Positions 34,125 to 43,702 of a stretch of 64,000 nucleotides of DNA are shown here, in pieces. The stretch is from an uncultured Oscillospiraceae bacterium (GTDB lineage Bacteria > Bacillota > Clostridia > Oscillospirales > Acutalibacteraceae). The position numbers and the translations under genes were made by a program. The stretch's first letter is position 1. Each line of letters starts with the position of its first letter. The stretch lies in contig UQAZ01000004.1 in the NCBI GenBank assembly GCA_900539165.1, positions 50,121 to 114,120 on the forward strand, written 5' to 3'. Below the pieces are notes generated by a model, which was not told the origin of the DNA, did no database searches, and worked only from the letters and a program-made list of their open reading frames with translations.

Positions 34125-37100
34125 TTATACAAATTCTACAAGAAGCCTGATATGCTCACCCTTCAGAGATGAACGCTTATTAGCACCCGTCGGTACAGGA
34201 CCGCAAGCGTTAGAGCCTGCTCCGAGCATATACGAATCAAAATGAAGATAAGTAGTATTACACTCTTGAAGCTCCTCGTTATGTCTTGCTTTAGCACACT
34301 GGCGTGAAGAATAATGGTCTGCCGAGAACACCATTCTGCCGTTAAGACAAGTAAAGCGTAAGCCCTTGCCCTCCGCATTTGTAACGCTTGCCCAAAGGGT
34401 GTCGCTGCGCATAGAGGATTCCTGAGGCTTGATATACGCCTCGTGCATATCCGCCACCTTAGACTTATAAATCCCGAGCAATGCGTGTTGCTTATAATCG
34501 CTGAGATTCGGCTTATCGCCCAAACCGTAATACTCAACCTCGTCAAACGCCTTAGGCATTTCAAGAGTGAGTCCAAAGCGTGGAGCAAACACAAAATTCT
34601 TAGACGACTTACAACTTGCGTCAACCTCGATTGCACCGTTTTTATATACAGAATAGGTTATATTAGCTTTAATAATATTCTTTGCCTTAGCCGAATTAAG
34701 TCTGTAATCGTATGAAATCACAACCTTATTATCTAAAATTTTATAAGCTTTTTCGGCAGGCACGGTCTTAATCGGATAGAGAGCTTCGGTATCAAGTCCA
34801 AGCTTAGTATAAATCCTATTGAAATACATATCATTATCAATCGGCGCTCTGTAAACGCTGAGACCAAAGCCCAAGCCGTCGCCGAACGGAGCCGTGTTGA
34901 TATACTGCTTGCCGTTTTTGATATAACTTACTACCCTGCCCGATTTTGTATCAAACACAAATTCGCCGTTATCAAAGTTTACAATAACCTTTTCCTGTGA
35001 GGTTTCAACTCTGCAAGGCTCGTTAGGTGCGTCGGCAGAGATATTATGTTCATCACAAAAGTCAACGAACTGCTCCGAAGCAACTTCTTCGCCGCCCTTC
35101 ATATAGGTAAAGATGAGAGCCTCATCACCGGACTTATGCTCAAACGAAAGAGCAACACTCTGTTTGAAATGCGGTTCAATATCAAGCTCAAACTCGCCGT
35201 TTTGCTCGCATACGCCGTCTACCAAATATGACCACTCAACCGTAAATTTTGCATTTGTAAAGCAGTTGTAATTATAAAATTCATATGTATCGTCGCCCAG
35301 AGCCTTTGCTCTTACGGGACGATAACAATTCTTCATCTGCAACGCACCCGAATGCGGAGTTCTGTCAGGGAAGAACAAGCCGTCAACGCAGAAATTACCG
35401 TCGTGCTTATGCTCGCCGTGGTCTCCGCCGTAGGTGTATTTATATCTGCCGTTTTCGTGATAAGCAGCATGGTCGGCAAATTCCCAAATACAACCGCCCA
35501 AGATATTATCAGCTTTCAAAATGTACTGCACATATTCCTCAAGCTCGCCTGCACCCAAGCCCATTGCATGCGCATATTCACACATAAAATACGGCTTAGT
35601 GTAATACTTTTTAAGCAGTCCGGAGCCATTTGCAACCTTTTTTACAAGCGGATGCCACGGATACATCTGTGACACAACATCATATGCCCAGCGTTTAGTC
35701 CTGCAAACACCCTCATAGTGAATCGGAATATCACTCCGACGCTTTAACTCATTATAGCAAAAATCCTGATTGAGATAACCGTGTGCCTCATTGCCGAGCG
35801 ACCACATTGTAATTGAGGGGTGGTTTTTATCACGCTCAAACATACGAAGAACTCTGTCCCAATATCTCGGCTGCCACATCTCGTTATGTGAGCAGGCGCC
35901 CGGCTTATGCATTTCAACCTCGCAACCGTGAGTTTCTATATCCGCCTCGTCAACGACATACACGCCGTACTCATCGCACAAGTCAAGAAAAATCGGGTCG
36001 GGAGGATAATGAGAAGTACGCACGCAATTAACATTGTACTGCTTAAATATGCTTACATCCTTTTCCATATCCTCAACAGTCATAGCAAAGCCCGTTTTAG
36101 GATTAGTGTCGTGATGATTAACTCCGAGAAGCTTGATGTTTTTATTATTAAAGGTAAACACATTGCCTGTTATTCTGATATGCTTAAAGCCTATCGGACG
36201 ACGGACGAGTTGAACTATTGAACCTTCAAGCGAAAGTGACAAAACGAGAGTATACAGTTTTGGACGCTCAGCCGACCATTCCTCAACCTTTAGATTTTCA
36301 AAGCTGATAGGTGAAATCTCCTCTCTGCCGACATTGACAGACTTTGACACCATCACTCCGTCGTCGTCAAAAAGAGTGGCACTAAGCTCGCAATCATCGG
36401 TAAGCTTGAGAGACGGAGAAATCAAAAGATTATAGGTGAAGTCGCTGTTAAAATCAGTTTTTGCCTCAAAATCGTAAATACTGTTTGCTGTGTACTTATG
36501 TAAAAGCACATCTCTGAAAATACCATTATCTCTGAACATATCCTGACATTCGAGATATGTACCGTTAGTGTATTTATGATTTACGACAACAAGATGATTT
36601 TCGCCCTCGCAAAGAAATTCGTCAATCTCAAACTCTGCGGTATTATGGCTTCCCTCGCTGTATCCGACAAATTTGCCGTTAATAAAAACATCAAGACCGC
36701 CTGCGACACCGAGAAAAGAAAGAACAAAATTTGAATAATTCTCATCTCTTACAAAAGTTCTGTGATAAACTCCGACAGGACAATCAACAGGAATTTCAGG
36801 CGGATTAGGCTTAAACTGATAGCGTGAATTTACATAATACGGTTTTTCATAACCCGTATGTTGCCACACCGACGGAACCGTCACCTTATCAAACTTAGCG
36901 TTATCGACATCAAACTCAAACGGAACAAGGCTTTCTCTTTCATAATAGATAAAATCCCATTCGCCCGAAAGCACATCAACAGCCGACGAGCCGTATCTTT
37001 CCGTTCTTATATCGGTTTTTGCCATTTCCTCGGGTGCAGAAAAAGATATAAAATATGAACGGGGATATAAAACATTTTCCTTATAAACATCAAAATTAGA

Positions 37101-37130
37101 ATAATTATCGTTTCTCAAATTAAATTTCAT
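34125..37130 (-). CDS. lacZ: GH2 beta-galactosidase
   Basis: A 1001-aa LacZ-type enzyme with the usual five-domain length. The sugar-binding jelly-roll comes first (about 50-215), followed by immunoglobulin-like and barrel domains. The acid/base is E448 in SLGNEAH and the nucleophile is E518 in FMCEYAH. A C-terminal beta-supersandwich includes APIDNDMYFNR. No signal peptide, so it cleaves imported lactose or galacto-oligosaccharides. It lies only 12 bp downstream of mutS2, so it is read through from a DNA-repair/ribosome-maturation operon. No lactose transporter or regulator is adjacent. Confidence 0.95.
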   Translation of the reverse strand: MKFNLRNDNYSNFDVYKENVLYPRSYFISFSAPEEMAKTDIRTERYGSSAVDVLSGEWDFIYYERESLVPFEFDVDNAKFDKVTVPSVWQHTGYEKPYYVNSRYQFKPNPPEIPVDCPVGVYHRTFVRDENYSNFVLSFLGVAGGLDVFINGKFVGYSEGSHNTAEFEIDEFLCEGENHLVVVNHKYTNGTYLECQDMFRDNGIFRDVLLHKYTANSIYDFEAKTDFNSDFTYNLLISPSLKLTDDCELSATLFDDDGVMVSKSVNVGREEISPISFENLKVEEWSAERPKLYTLVLSLSLEGSIVQLVRRPIGFKHIRITGNVFTFNNKNIKLLGVNHHDTNPKTGFAMTVEDMEKDVSIFKQYNVNCVRTSHYPPDPIFLDLCDEYGVYVVDEADIETHGCEVEMHKPGACSHNEMWQPRYWDRVLRMFERDKNHPSITMWSLGNEAHGYLNQDFCYNELKRRSDIPIHYEGVCRTKRWAYDVVSQMYPWHPLVKKVANGSGLLKKYYTKPYFMCEYAHAMGLGAGELEEYVQYILKADNILGGCIWEFADHAAYHENGRYKYTYGGDHGEHKHDGNFCVDGLFFPDRTPHSGALQMKNCYRPVRAKALGDDTYEFYNYNCFTNAKFTVEWSYLVDGVCEQNGEFELDIEPHFKQSVALSFEHKSGDEALIFTYMKGGEEVASEQFVDFCDEHNISADAPNEPCRVETSQEKVIVNFDNGEFVFDTKSGRVVSYIKNGKQYINTAPFGDGLGFGLSVYRAPIDNDMYFNRIYTKLGLDTEALYPIKTVPAEKAYKILDNKVVISYDYRLNSAKAKNIIKANITYSVYKNGAIEVDASCKSSKNFVFAPRFGLTLEMPKAFDEVEYYGLGDKPNLSDYKQHALLGIYKSKVADMHEAYIKPQESSMRSDTLWASVTNAEGKGLRFTCLNGRMVFSADHYSSRQCAKARHNEELQECNTTYLHFDSYMLGAGSNACGPVPTGANKRSSLKGEHIRLLVEFV

Positions 37131-37142
37131 ATATTCTCCACC

Positions 37143-39515
37143 TTATTTAAGCTTTGCAATAGTTACGCCATCCTCGCCCTCGCCGTATCTGCCGAGGCGA
37201 TATTCCGCAATGTTAGGATGATGCTTTAATTCCTCGTCAACGGCAGAGCGAAGAACGCCCATACCTTTGCCGTGTATAATTCGTATCTCTCCTATACCGT
37301 TGAGAACGCATTTATCAATAAATAATCCAAGATTTCCGAGTGCTTCATCAGCCGTTTGACCTCTTAAATCAATCTCGGTTTTAACATCCGCATCAGCTCT
37401 GGAGGTTGTACGGTAAAGATTGCGCTGCGGTTTAATTTCTTTTTTCTTCTTTTTTTCAAGAAGTACAAGGTCAGCCATCTTAACTCTGGTCTTAAACATT
37501 CCCGACTTAACGAGAACATTATCGTTTTTAACCTCAAGCACCTCGCCCTCACCGATACCGCGAATAACAACGCTGTCGCCTGCAACAACAGGTCGTGGGA
37601 GCTTATAATCCTCGTCCCAATTATCAAGCAGTTCCTGCGGATTAACCAAATCGTCCATCTCGCCCATCCTGCTTTTAACGGCACGCCTTGTTTTTCTGGC
37701 AATCTCCGCAACATTTTGAGGTTCAGTTTCCTTTTTGAGCTTTTCAAGCTCCATAAGAAATTCCGACGATTGCCGTCTTGCCTGATTAATAAGCCTTTCA
37801 GCCTCGTGCTTCGCCTTATCAAGTTCACGCTCTCTGAGGGTATTTATTTTATCTTTTTCGCTCTGTGCCTTAGACAAGAGCCTATTTGCCTGTTCGGTAG
37901 ATTTTTCGGCTTTTTTCTTTTCCTCCTCGAGTTCAAGTCTTGCATTTTCAAGTTTATCGAGAATAGCCTCAAAATATCTGTTTTCGCTGCTGACAATTTC
38001 TCTTGCGTGATTAACAACCGCCTCGTCAATTCCGATACGAAGCGAAATTGCAAACGCATTCGAGCGACCGGGTACGCCAATAAGCAATCTGTATGTAGGC
38101 GAAAGCGTTTCAACATCAAACTCACAGCAACCGTTTATTACCCCGTCGGTATCGAGTGCATATGCCTTTAGCTCTGCATAGTGAGTTGTTGCGGCAATCT
38201 TAGCGCCCTTACTTCTGAGTGCTTCAATAATAGAAACAGCAAGTGCGGCACCCTCGGTAGGGTCGGTTCCTGCTCCAAGCTCGTCAATAAGCACAAGCGA
38301 TGAGGAATCCGCAACAGACAGAATATGCGCAACATTTGTCATATGTGACGAGAATGTAGACAGGCTTTGCTGTATGCTTTGCTCGTCGCCTATATCTGCA
38401 AGCACTCTGTCGAAAATCGAAACCCTACTGAAATCATCGGCAGGAATGAAAAGTCCGCACATTGTCATAAGAGTGAACAGACCAATCGTTTTTATAGAAA
38501 CGGTTTTACCGCCCGTATTCGGTCCTGTTATTACAAGAGTGTCGTATTTTTCGCCCAAAGAAATGTCAACGGGAATAACCTTATTTTTATCAATAAGAGG
38601 ATGTCTTGCCTGCTTAATATCAATTATTCCGTCAGCATTGACAATCGGCATTGTAGCCTTCATTTTATTTGCAAGATGTGCCTTGGCAAAAATGACATTC
38701 AAATCAACAGCCGATTCGTATCCCGACTTAATTCCCTCGGCAAAGCTACCCGCCTCCGCAGACAGTTCAAAGAGAATACGATTGATTTCCTCTCTCTCCT
38801 TGCCCCTGAGAACTTTAATTTCGTTATTCGCCTCAACCACCGAAATAGGTTCAATGAACACCGTTGCACCCGACGACGATATGTCATGAACAAGACCCTG
38901 CACATTTCCTCTGCACTCTGCCTTTACGGGTACAACAAATCTTCCGTCACGCTGGGTAACAATAGCCTCCTGCAAATACTTTGTATAGTGGGAGGAATGA
39001 ATCATAGCATCAAGTTTTTCTCTGATAGAAGCCGATTTAGCTCTGATTTTTCTGCGTATATCATAGAGGGTATCGGACGCCTTATCCGATATTTCGTCCT
39101 CGCTGATAATGCAAGAAAAAATTTTGTCCTCTAAATATTTATTAACACAGATACCGTTAAAGAAAATATCAAGCGAAGTATTTACACCGCTGCAATGACT
39201 GCGCCAATCGCTAAGCACACGCATAGAACGCAGAGTTGCACCGACAGACAAAAGCTCCGAAGTGTTAAGTGCGCCTCCGGCAGCCGCCCTCGCCAACGCT
39301 CCGTTTACATTTCGCAATCCCGAAAACGACGGTGCGCCGAATCTTGCAAGCAACGAATGAGTGTCCTGCGTTTGCTTTAACATATTGCAAACGGTGATGA
39401 AGTCGTTACTCGGTCGAATTTCCTCGCATCTTTCCTTAGCCTCATCGCAAGACGCCTCATTTTTCAGCATCTGTAAAATTTTATCAAGTTCAAGTGTTTG
39501 CAAATTTTTATCCAT
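37143..39515 (-). CDS. mutS2: Endonuclease MutS2 with Smr domain
   Basis: The ATG at 39515 (MDKNLQTLELDKI) overlaps the last codons of recO, and the longer frame to 39623 lies inside recO. The 790-aa protein has a clamp/lever region, an ATPase with Walker A TGPNTGGKT (about 330) and Walker B VLIDELGAGTDPTEGAAL, then a long coiled coil (about 480-590). A KOW-like domain and a C-terminal Smr domain (EIDLRGQTADEAL, IIHGKGMGVLR) follow. MutS2 suppresses recombination and, in Bacillus, splits collided ribosomes. It is translationally coupled to recO. Confidence 0.95.
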   Translation of the reverse strand: MDKNLQTLELDKILQMLKNEASCDEAKERCEEIRPSNDFITVCNMLKQTQDTHSLLARFGAPSFSGLRNVNGALARAAAGGALNTSELLSVGATLRSMRVLSDWRSHCSGVNTSLDIFFNGICVNKYLEDKIFSCIISEDEISDKASDTLYDIRRKIRAKSASIREKLDAMIHSSHYTKYLQEAIVTQRDGRFVVPVKAECRGNVQGLVHDISSSGATVFIEPISVVEANNEIKVLRGKEREEINRILFELSAEAGSFAEGIKSGYESAVDLNVIFAKAHLANKMKATMPIVNADGIIDIKQARHPLIDKNKVIPVDISLGEKYDTLVITGPNTGGKTVSIKTIGLFTLMTMCGLFIPADDFSRVSIFDRVLADIGDEQSIQQSLSTFSSHMTNVAHILSVADSSSLVLIDELGAGTDPTEGAALAVSIIEALRSKGAKIAATTHYAELKAYALDTDGVINGCCEFDVETLSPTYRLLIGVPGRSNAFAISLRIGIDEAVVNHAREIVSSENRYFEAILDKLENARLELEEEKKKAEKSTEQANRLLSKAQSEKDKINTLRERELDKAKHEAERLINQARRQSSEFLMELEKLKKETEPQNVAEIARKTRRAVKSRMGEMDDLVNPQELLDNWDEDYKLPRPVVAGDSVVIRGIGEGEVLEVKNDNVLVKSGMFKTRVKMADLVLLEKKKKKEIKPQRNLYRTTSRADADVKTEIDLRGQTADEALGNLGLFIDKCVLNGIGEIRIIHGKGMGVLRSAVDEELKHHPNIAEYRLGRYGEGEDGVTIAKLK

Positions 39516-40254
39516 AGTTATCAAATAATCTTTTATAAAAATCCAATGTAGTAAGCCTTGCGTCAATTCGTGAAAGAAGATATTTTTCGCTGATTTCGGA
39601 GAGAATACGCATATTCTCATCACCTATGTTAAACGAAAAAATCTTTTTCAAATCCACAAGACAAATATATCTAATCGCCTTTACCACAGTAAGAGGCATT
39701 TCAATGGCATTGTTTCTAAAACAATCCTTACAGTATATACACCCCTCCGAAACATCGAAGTACATTATATCGCTCTCATACTCGCCGCAGCGATAGCACG
39801 CAAGTATATTGGGCATATATCCGGCAAGCGCCATTATTCTGAGTTCAACCACCGATTTAATCAGCCTGTGCTCTTTTTCGCCCTTACAAAGCAAATGCAA
39901 GGCATTAAGCACAAGCCTGAGCATTTCGGGCGCAGGCTGTTCCTGTGCGCTCAAAAAATATGTAAGCTGTGCAAAATACTGAGCAAGAGCAAAAGCCTCA
40001 ATATCATTTCTTAAATCAAAAAAGATTTCGATAGCGGTAGCATTATCCACAACATAAGCCTCTTTGCTTCTGTACAGAGTAAACTCGCTGTACGCAAAAA
40101 CAGAGGTGGCAGAAAGGTTTTGGCTTCTTATGCTCTTTGCCTTACGAACAAACGCCTTTACGATACCGTATTCGGCAGTAAGAACGGTTATAAGCCTATC
40201 GCTCTCCCCTATCGTCTGTTCTTTTATAACAAGTCCCTTTGTTTTCGTTTGCAT
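39508..40254 (-). CDS. recO: DNA repair protein RecO
   Basis: The ATG at 40254 (MQTKTKGLVIKEQ) begins the conserved OB-fold N-terminus, giving 248 aa. The frame extending to 40320 is not supported. Four cysteines in CYRCGEYESD and CIYCKDC (about 150-175) form the zinc ribbon. RecO loads RecA on SSB-coated DNA with RecF and RecR. Its start lies inside the yqzL-like gene and its end overlaps mutS2 by 8 bp, showing dense coupling. Confidence 0.93.
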   Translation of the reverse strand: MQTKTKGLVIKEQTIGESDRLITVLTAEYGIVKAFVRKAKSIRSQNLSATSVFAYSEFTLYRSKEAYVVDNATAIEIFFDLRNDIEAFALAQYFAQLTYFLSAQEQPAPEMLRLVLNALHLLCKGEKEHRLIKSVVELRIMALAGYMPNILACYRCGEYESDIMYFDVSEGCIYCKDCFRNNAIEMPLTVVKAIRYICLVDLKKIFSFNIGDENMRILSEISEKYLLSRIDARLTTLDFYKRLFDNYG

Positions 40255-40357
40255 CCGTATATGCTTCCTCGTCCTTATCAGCACAGCTCTTATAGCTGAG
40301 GTAATCGGCAACACTGCCACTCATTACAAATCTGTTCCACAAATCATTTTTCATCAT
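40196..40357 (-). CDS. yqzL: YqzL-like small protein between era and recO
   Basis: A 53-codon gene starting at ATG ATG (40357 or 40354) that encodes MMKNDLWNRFVMSGSVADYLSYK and a charged tail. The N-terminal pattern, an aromatic residue then a FxxTG/SGxxxxYL motif, matches YqzL, a tiny protein of unknown function found between era and recO in many Firmicutes. The 3' end overlaps recO by 59 bp in another frame. The tail after about residue 25 is longer than in Bacillus and may just be overlap-encoded. The ribosome site (GGTGAT) is weak. Confidence 0.65.
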   Translation of the reverse strand: MMKNDLWNRFVMSGSVADYLSYKSCADKDEEAYTDANENKGTCYKRTDDRGER

Positions 40358-40409
40358 ATATCACCATATTGGTATTTTGCCTCTATGGTAACACATAATT
40401 TATGCCAAA

Positions 40410-41297
40410 TTAATCCAAGCCGAAATTATGAATTAAACCCTCTCGATTTCGCCAATCCTCTTTAACCTTAACCCAAGTTTGAAGATTGACCTTTATGCCG
40501 AAAAAGCTCTCTAAATCTTGGCGGGCATAGGTAGAAATCTTTTTGAGCATAGCGCCCTTTTTACCGATAACCATACCCTTATGGCTCTCTCTCTCGCAAT
40601 AAATAATTGCTTCTATATCCAAAATATCCCTATCCTCACGCTCACGCATTTTTTCGATAGAAACAGCGATTCCGTGCGGAACTTCCTTATCCATAAGACG
40701 AAGGATTTTTTCTCTTATCATTTCTGCTGCAAGCACTCTCTCGGGTTGGTCGGTAAGAGTATCGTCGGGGAAGAAATGAGGCGACTCGACAGCAAGCTTA
40801 TCAAGCTCCTGCAAAAGCTCGTCAACATGCTCTCCCGTTGTAGCGCAAACAGGAACGACTGCCTCAAAATCATAAAGTGAGCTGACCTCAACGATGCGGT
40901 TAAAAAGCTCCTCCTTGTCCTTTAGCATATCAATTTTATTGATAGCCAAAATGACAGGCACATTAAGCTTTTTGAACTTTTCGATAAGCTCGTATTCGCC
41001 TTTTTTAATTTCGCCCTTAGCCTCTACAACAAAAAGGCAGGCGTCAACTCCTCCGATAGAGTCACCGACAGCCTGATTCATTTTTTCGCCAAGCTTATTA
41101 TGCGGTTTATGATAGCCGGGAGTATCGGTAAAAACGAGCTGAGTTTCGCCCGTTGTGAGAACGCCCATTATCTTTGTTCTTGTAGTTTGCGGCTTAGATG
41201 ATACAATAGCTATCTTCGTGCCAAGCATTTTATTAAGCAGCGATGATTTGCCGACATTAGGGCATCCCACTATCGCTGTAAAAGCTGTTTTTGTCAT
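40410..41297 (-). CDS. era: GTPase Era
   Basis: A 295-aa GTPase with G1 GCPNVGKSS (about 10-18), G3 DTPGYHKP, G4 NKID and a C-terminal KH domain (about 205-285, including GKKGAMLKKI). It binds the 3' end of 16S rRNA during 30S assembly. The start is 3 bp after ybeY. Function and length fit the family exactly. Confidence 0.97.
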   Translation of the reverse strand: MTKTAFTAIVGCPNVGKSSLLNKMLGTKIAIVSSKPQTTRTKIMGVLTTGETQLVFTDTPGYHKPHNKLGEKMNQAVGDSIGGVDACLFVVEAKGEIKKGEYELIEKFKKLNVPVILAINKIDMLKDKEELFNRIVEVSSLYDFEAVVPVCATTGEHVDELLQELDKLAVESPHFFPDDTLTDQPERVLAAEMIREKILRLMDKEVPHGIAVSIEKMREREDRDILDIEAIIYCERESHKGMVIGKKGAMLKKISTYARQDLESFFGIKVNLQTWVKVKEDWRNREGLIHNFGLD

Positions 41298-41300
41298 TAA

Positions 41301-41804
41301 TTATTCCTCTTCCATATAGTAGCTGTTATCACGCTTCAAACCGATTTTTGTAAGCACGGTTTCCTCCTTGCTTCTCATTCTGCTCTGCTCCAGACCTCCG
41401 TTTTCGTGGTCGTAACCGAGAAGATGAAGCATAGAGTGAACGGTCAAAAATCCGATTTCTCTTTGAAGTGAATGATTATACATATCAGCCTGCTCCATTG
41501 CTCTTGAAACATTGATTACTATATCTCCCAAAAGCAATGCGCCTGTGTCCATATTCTTATCATACTCTCCGTTTTCACCTAAAGGGAAAGAAAGCACATC
41601 TGTTTCCTTATCAACATTTCTGTACTGACAATTCAGTTCCTTGATTGTAGGGCCGTCAACAAATCTCACGCTAACCTCTGCGTCATCATTAAACCCTTCT
41701 TCTAAAAGAACGGCGTGACAGCAACGACGAATGAGCAGTCTTATGCCCTTAGGTATGGCAACCTCCTTTTGGTCGTTGGAAATAATAACCTTAACCTTAT
41801 TCAT
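41301..41804 (-). CDS. ybeY: Endoribonuclease YbeY
   Basis: The ATG at 41804 (MNKVKVII) is 7 bp after the phoH stop and follows AAAGGAG at long spacing. That gives 167 aa, the family size. The zinc motif HSMLHLLGYDHE has the three His ligands. It is a single-strand ribonuclease needed for 16S rRNA maturation and ribosome quality control. The usual intervening genes dgkA and cdd are absent between ybeY and era. Confidence 0.95.
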   Translation of the reverse strand: MNKVKVIISNDQKEVAIPKGIRLLIRRCCHAVLLEEGFNDDAEVSVRFVDGPTIKELNCQYRNVDKETDVLSFPLGENGEYDKNMDTGALLLGDIVINVSRAMEQADMYNHSLQREIGFLTVHSMLHLLGYDHENGGLEQSRMRSKEETVLTKIGLKRDNSYYMEEE

Positions 41805-41811
41805 TTTATTA

Positions 41812-42792
41812 TCATTCTCCTTTGTTATGTTTGCGATTGGTTTTTTCATCATAGCGTTCGTAAGCCTTAATTATATCCTGAACAAGCCTGTGTCGGACAA
41901 CATCCTTTTGGCTGAATTTAACGATTGAAATATCGTCGACATCCTTCAGTATATTAAGCACGGTTTTAAGTCCCGACTTTTTACCGTCGGGGAGGTCAAT
42001 TTGGGTTATATCACCCGTTACAACCATTTTTGACCTAAAGCCCAAGCGGGTTAAAAACATTTTCATCTGCTCGGGTGTTGTATTCTGTGCCTCATCAAGA
42101 ATGATGAAGCTGTCGTCAAGCGTTCTGCCTCTCATATATGCAAGCGGTGCAACCTCTATTGCGCCTCGCTCCTGGTAGTTTTGAAAATTCTCTGCTCCGA
42201 GCATATCAAACAGCGCATCATAAAGAGGTCTAAGGTACGGGTCTACCTTACTCTGCAAATCGCCCGGCAAAAAGCCAAGTTTTTCTCCCGCTTCAACCGC
42301 AGGACGGGTAAGAATAATTCGATTTACCTCCTTGGCTCTGAATGCAGTTACAGCCATGGCGACCGCAAGATAGGTTTTACCCGTTCCGGCAGGTCCTACG
42401 CCGAATGTAATTGTATTTTCTTCTATCGCCTGAGTGTATTTCTTTTGTCCCAAGGTTTTAGGCTTAACAGCCCTGCCCTTTGCGGTGATACAGATAAAAT
42501 CATTTGTCATCGCAGGAAGCTTATCCTCATTTCCCTCGTTCACAAGAGATAGAACATATCTGACATTTTGGTCGGTAAGCGTTTCGCCCTTTGATATAAG
42601 CACCAAAAGCGAATTGATTGCTCTTACTGCCCGTGAAGCATTTTCTGCTTCTCCCATGATTTTAAGCTCCGAGCCACGAGAAACAATACTCACTCCAAGC
42701 TCTTGCTCAATAATTTTGATGTTTTCATCAAAAGCACCAAACAGCGACGCTGCCTGCTCAACAGCGTCAATCTTTATTACTTGCTCTGTCAT
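41812..42792 (-). CDS. phoH: PhoH-family ATPase
   Basis: A 326-aa protein with an N-terminal KH-like/alpha domain (about 1-110) and a PhoH ATPase core. Walker A is GPAGTGKT (about 137-144) and Walker B lies near FIILDEAQNTTP. It is always found next to ybeY and is thought to assist RNA metabolism. Its start overlaps the end of the corC gene by 26 bp, implying translational coupling. The 7TM-HD gene often found between phoH and ybeY is missing. Confidence 0.94.
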   Translation of the reverse strand: MTEQVIKIDAVEQAASLFGAFDENIKIIEQELGVSIVSRGSELKIMGEAENASRAVRAINSLLVLISKGETLTDQNVRYVLSLVNEGNEDKLPAMTNDFICITAKGRAVKPKTLGQKKYTQAIEENTITFGVGPAGTGKTYLAVAMAVTAFRAKEVNRIILTRPAVEAGEKLGFLPGDLQSKVDPYLRPLYDALFDMLGAENFQNYQERGAIEVAPLAYMRGRTLDDSFIILDEAQNTTPEQMKMFLTRLGFRSKMVVTGDITQIDLPDGKKSGLKTVLNILKDVDDISIVKFSQKDVVRHRLVQDIIKAYERYDEKTNRKHNKGE

Positions 42793-43588
42793 ATATCTCC
42801 GCCTTAACAGTATCTATTCTCTTATCGGTAACATCGCATACGGTGAACTTAACTCCGCCGTATTCAAGCTCCTGACCCTTACTTTTTTCATTCGGAACAG
42901 TTCCCAGCTGATTAATAATAAAGCCTGCGACTGTGTTATAATCTCCGTCGGGAAGTTCAATACCGAGTGCCTCCTCGACATCCTCTATATCACACGAGCC
43001 GTCGAAAATGTAGGTTGAGGAATCTATCTGACGAACGGATTGCTCCTCATCGTCGTACTCATCCTCAATTTCTCCCACAAGCTCCTCGATAATATCCTCC
43101 ATAGTGACAAGGCCGGCAGTACCTCCGTACTCGTCAACAACTATGGCAAGCTGTATTCTCGTTTCGGTCATCTGCTTAAACAGCTTTCCGCACGGTATGG
43201 TTTCCGGCACAAAAAGAGGTTCACGAACATAATCGTCAAGCTTCTCGTTCTTAGGTATTTCCTCTCCGATGAATTTGAGCAAATCCTTAACATAAACTAT
43301 ACCCTTAATGTTATCCAAATCCTCGCTGTAAACAGGAATTCGTGAAACGCCCTCATCAATCGCCACCTTAACCACATCAATGATTCCGTCGTCTGCGCCG
43401 ACAGCGGCAATGTCCGTTCTGTGGGTCATAATATCGCCTGCCGTTGTATCGTCAAACTCAAAAACATTATGGATAATATCACGAGTTGACTCCTCAAGTT
43501 CTCCCTCGTCCTCATCGACAAGCTGCTTGATTTCGTCCTCTGTTGTACTGTCCTTTCTAAAAAAGCGTCTAAAGCCACCGCTACCCAT
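42767..43588 (-). CDS. CBS-domain HlyC/CorC-family protein without the membrane domain
   Basis: A 273-aa soluble protein. A CBS pair (about 50-170, DIMTHRTDIAAV and IVVDEYGGTAGLVTMEDIIEELVGEI) and a C-terminal CorC_HlyC domain (about 190-265, YNTVAGFIINQLG) are visible. It lacks the N-terminal DUF21 transmembrane domain of typical CorC transporters, as in the short CorC/YbeX form that in E. coli sits beside ybeY and phoH. That supports a role in ribosome or Mg-linked physiology, which is known mainly from E. coli. It is the promoter-proximal gene of the operon. Confidence 0.9.
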   Translation of the reverse strand: MGSGGFRRFFRKDSTTEDEIKQLVDEDEGELEESTRDIIHNVFEFDDTTAGDIMTHRTDIAAVGADDGIIDVVKVAIDEGVSRIPVYSEDLDNIKGIVYVKDLLKFIGEEIPKNEKLDDYVREPLFVPETIPCGKLFKQMTETRIQLAIVVDEYGGTAGLVTMEDIIEELVGEIEDEYDDEEQSVRQIDSSTYIFDGSCDIEDVEEALGIELPDGDYNTVAGFIINQLGTVPNEKSKGQELEYGGVKFTVCDVTDKRIDTVKAEIYDRASNKD

Positions 43589-43625
43589 AAAGGCATATTC
43601 CTCCGCTATAAATATTATTCATAAT

Positions 43626-43676
43626 ATTATAATATAAAAATTAGTATTTGTAAAGCATCTTAATTTATGTTAATAT
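43626..43676. promoter_or_regulatory. Divergent promoters with overlapping -35 hexamers (corC operon / FkbM gene)
   Basis: Minus strand: TTTACA (43654-43649), 17 bp, TATAAT (43631-43626). Plus strand: TTGTAA (43648-43653), 17 bp, TAATAT (43671-43676). The two -35 boxes overlap by five bases, the same geometry as at 10255-10306. Confidence 0.6.
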
Positions 43677-43702
43677 ATACAAAATGCTTTTCGGAGAACA
43701 AT

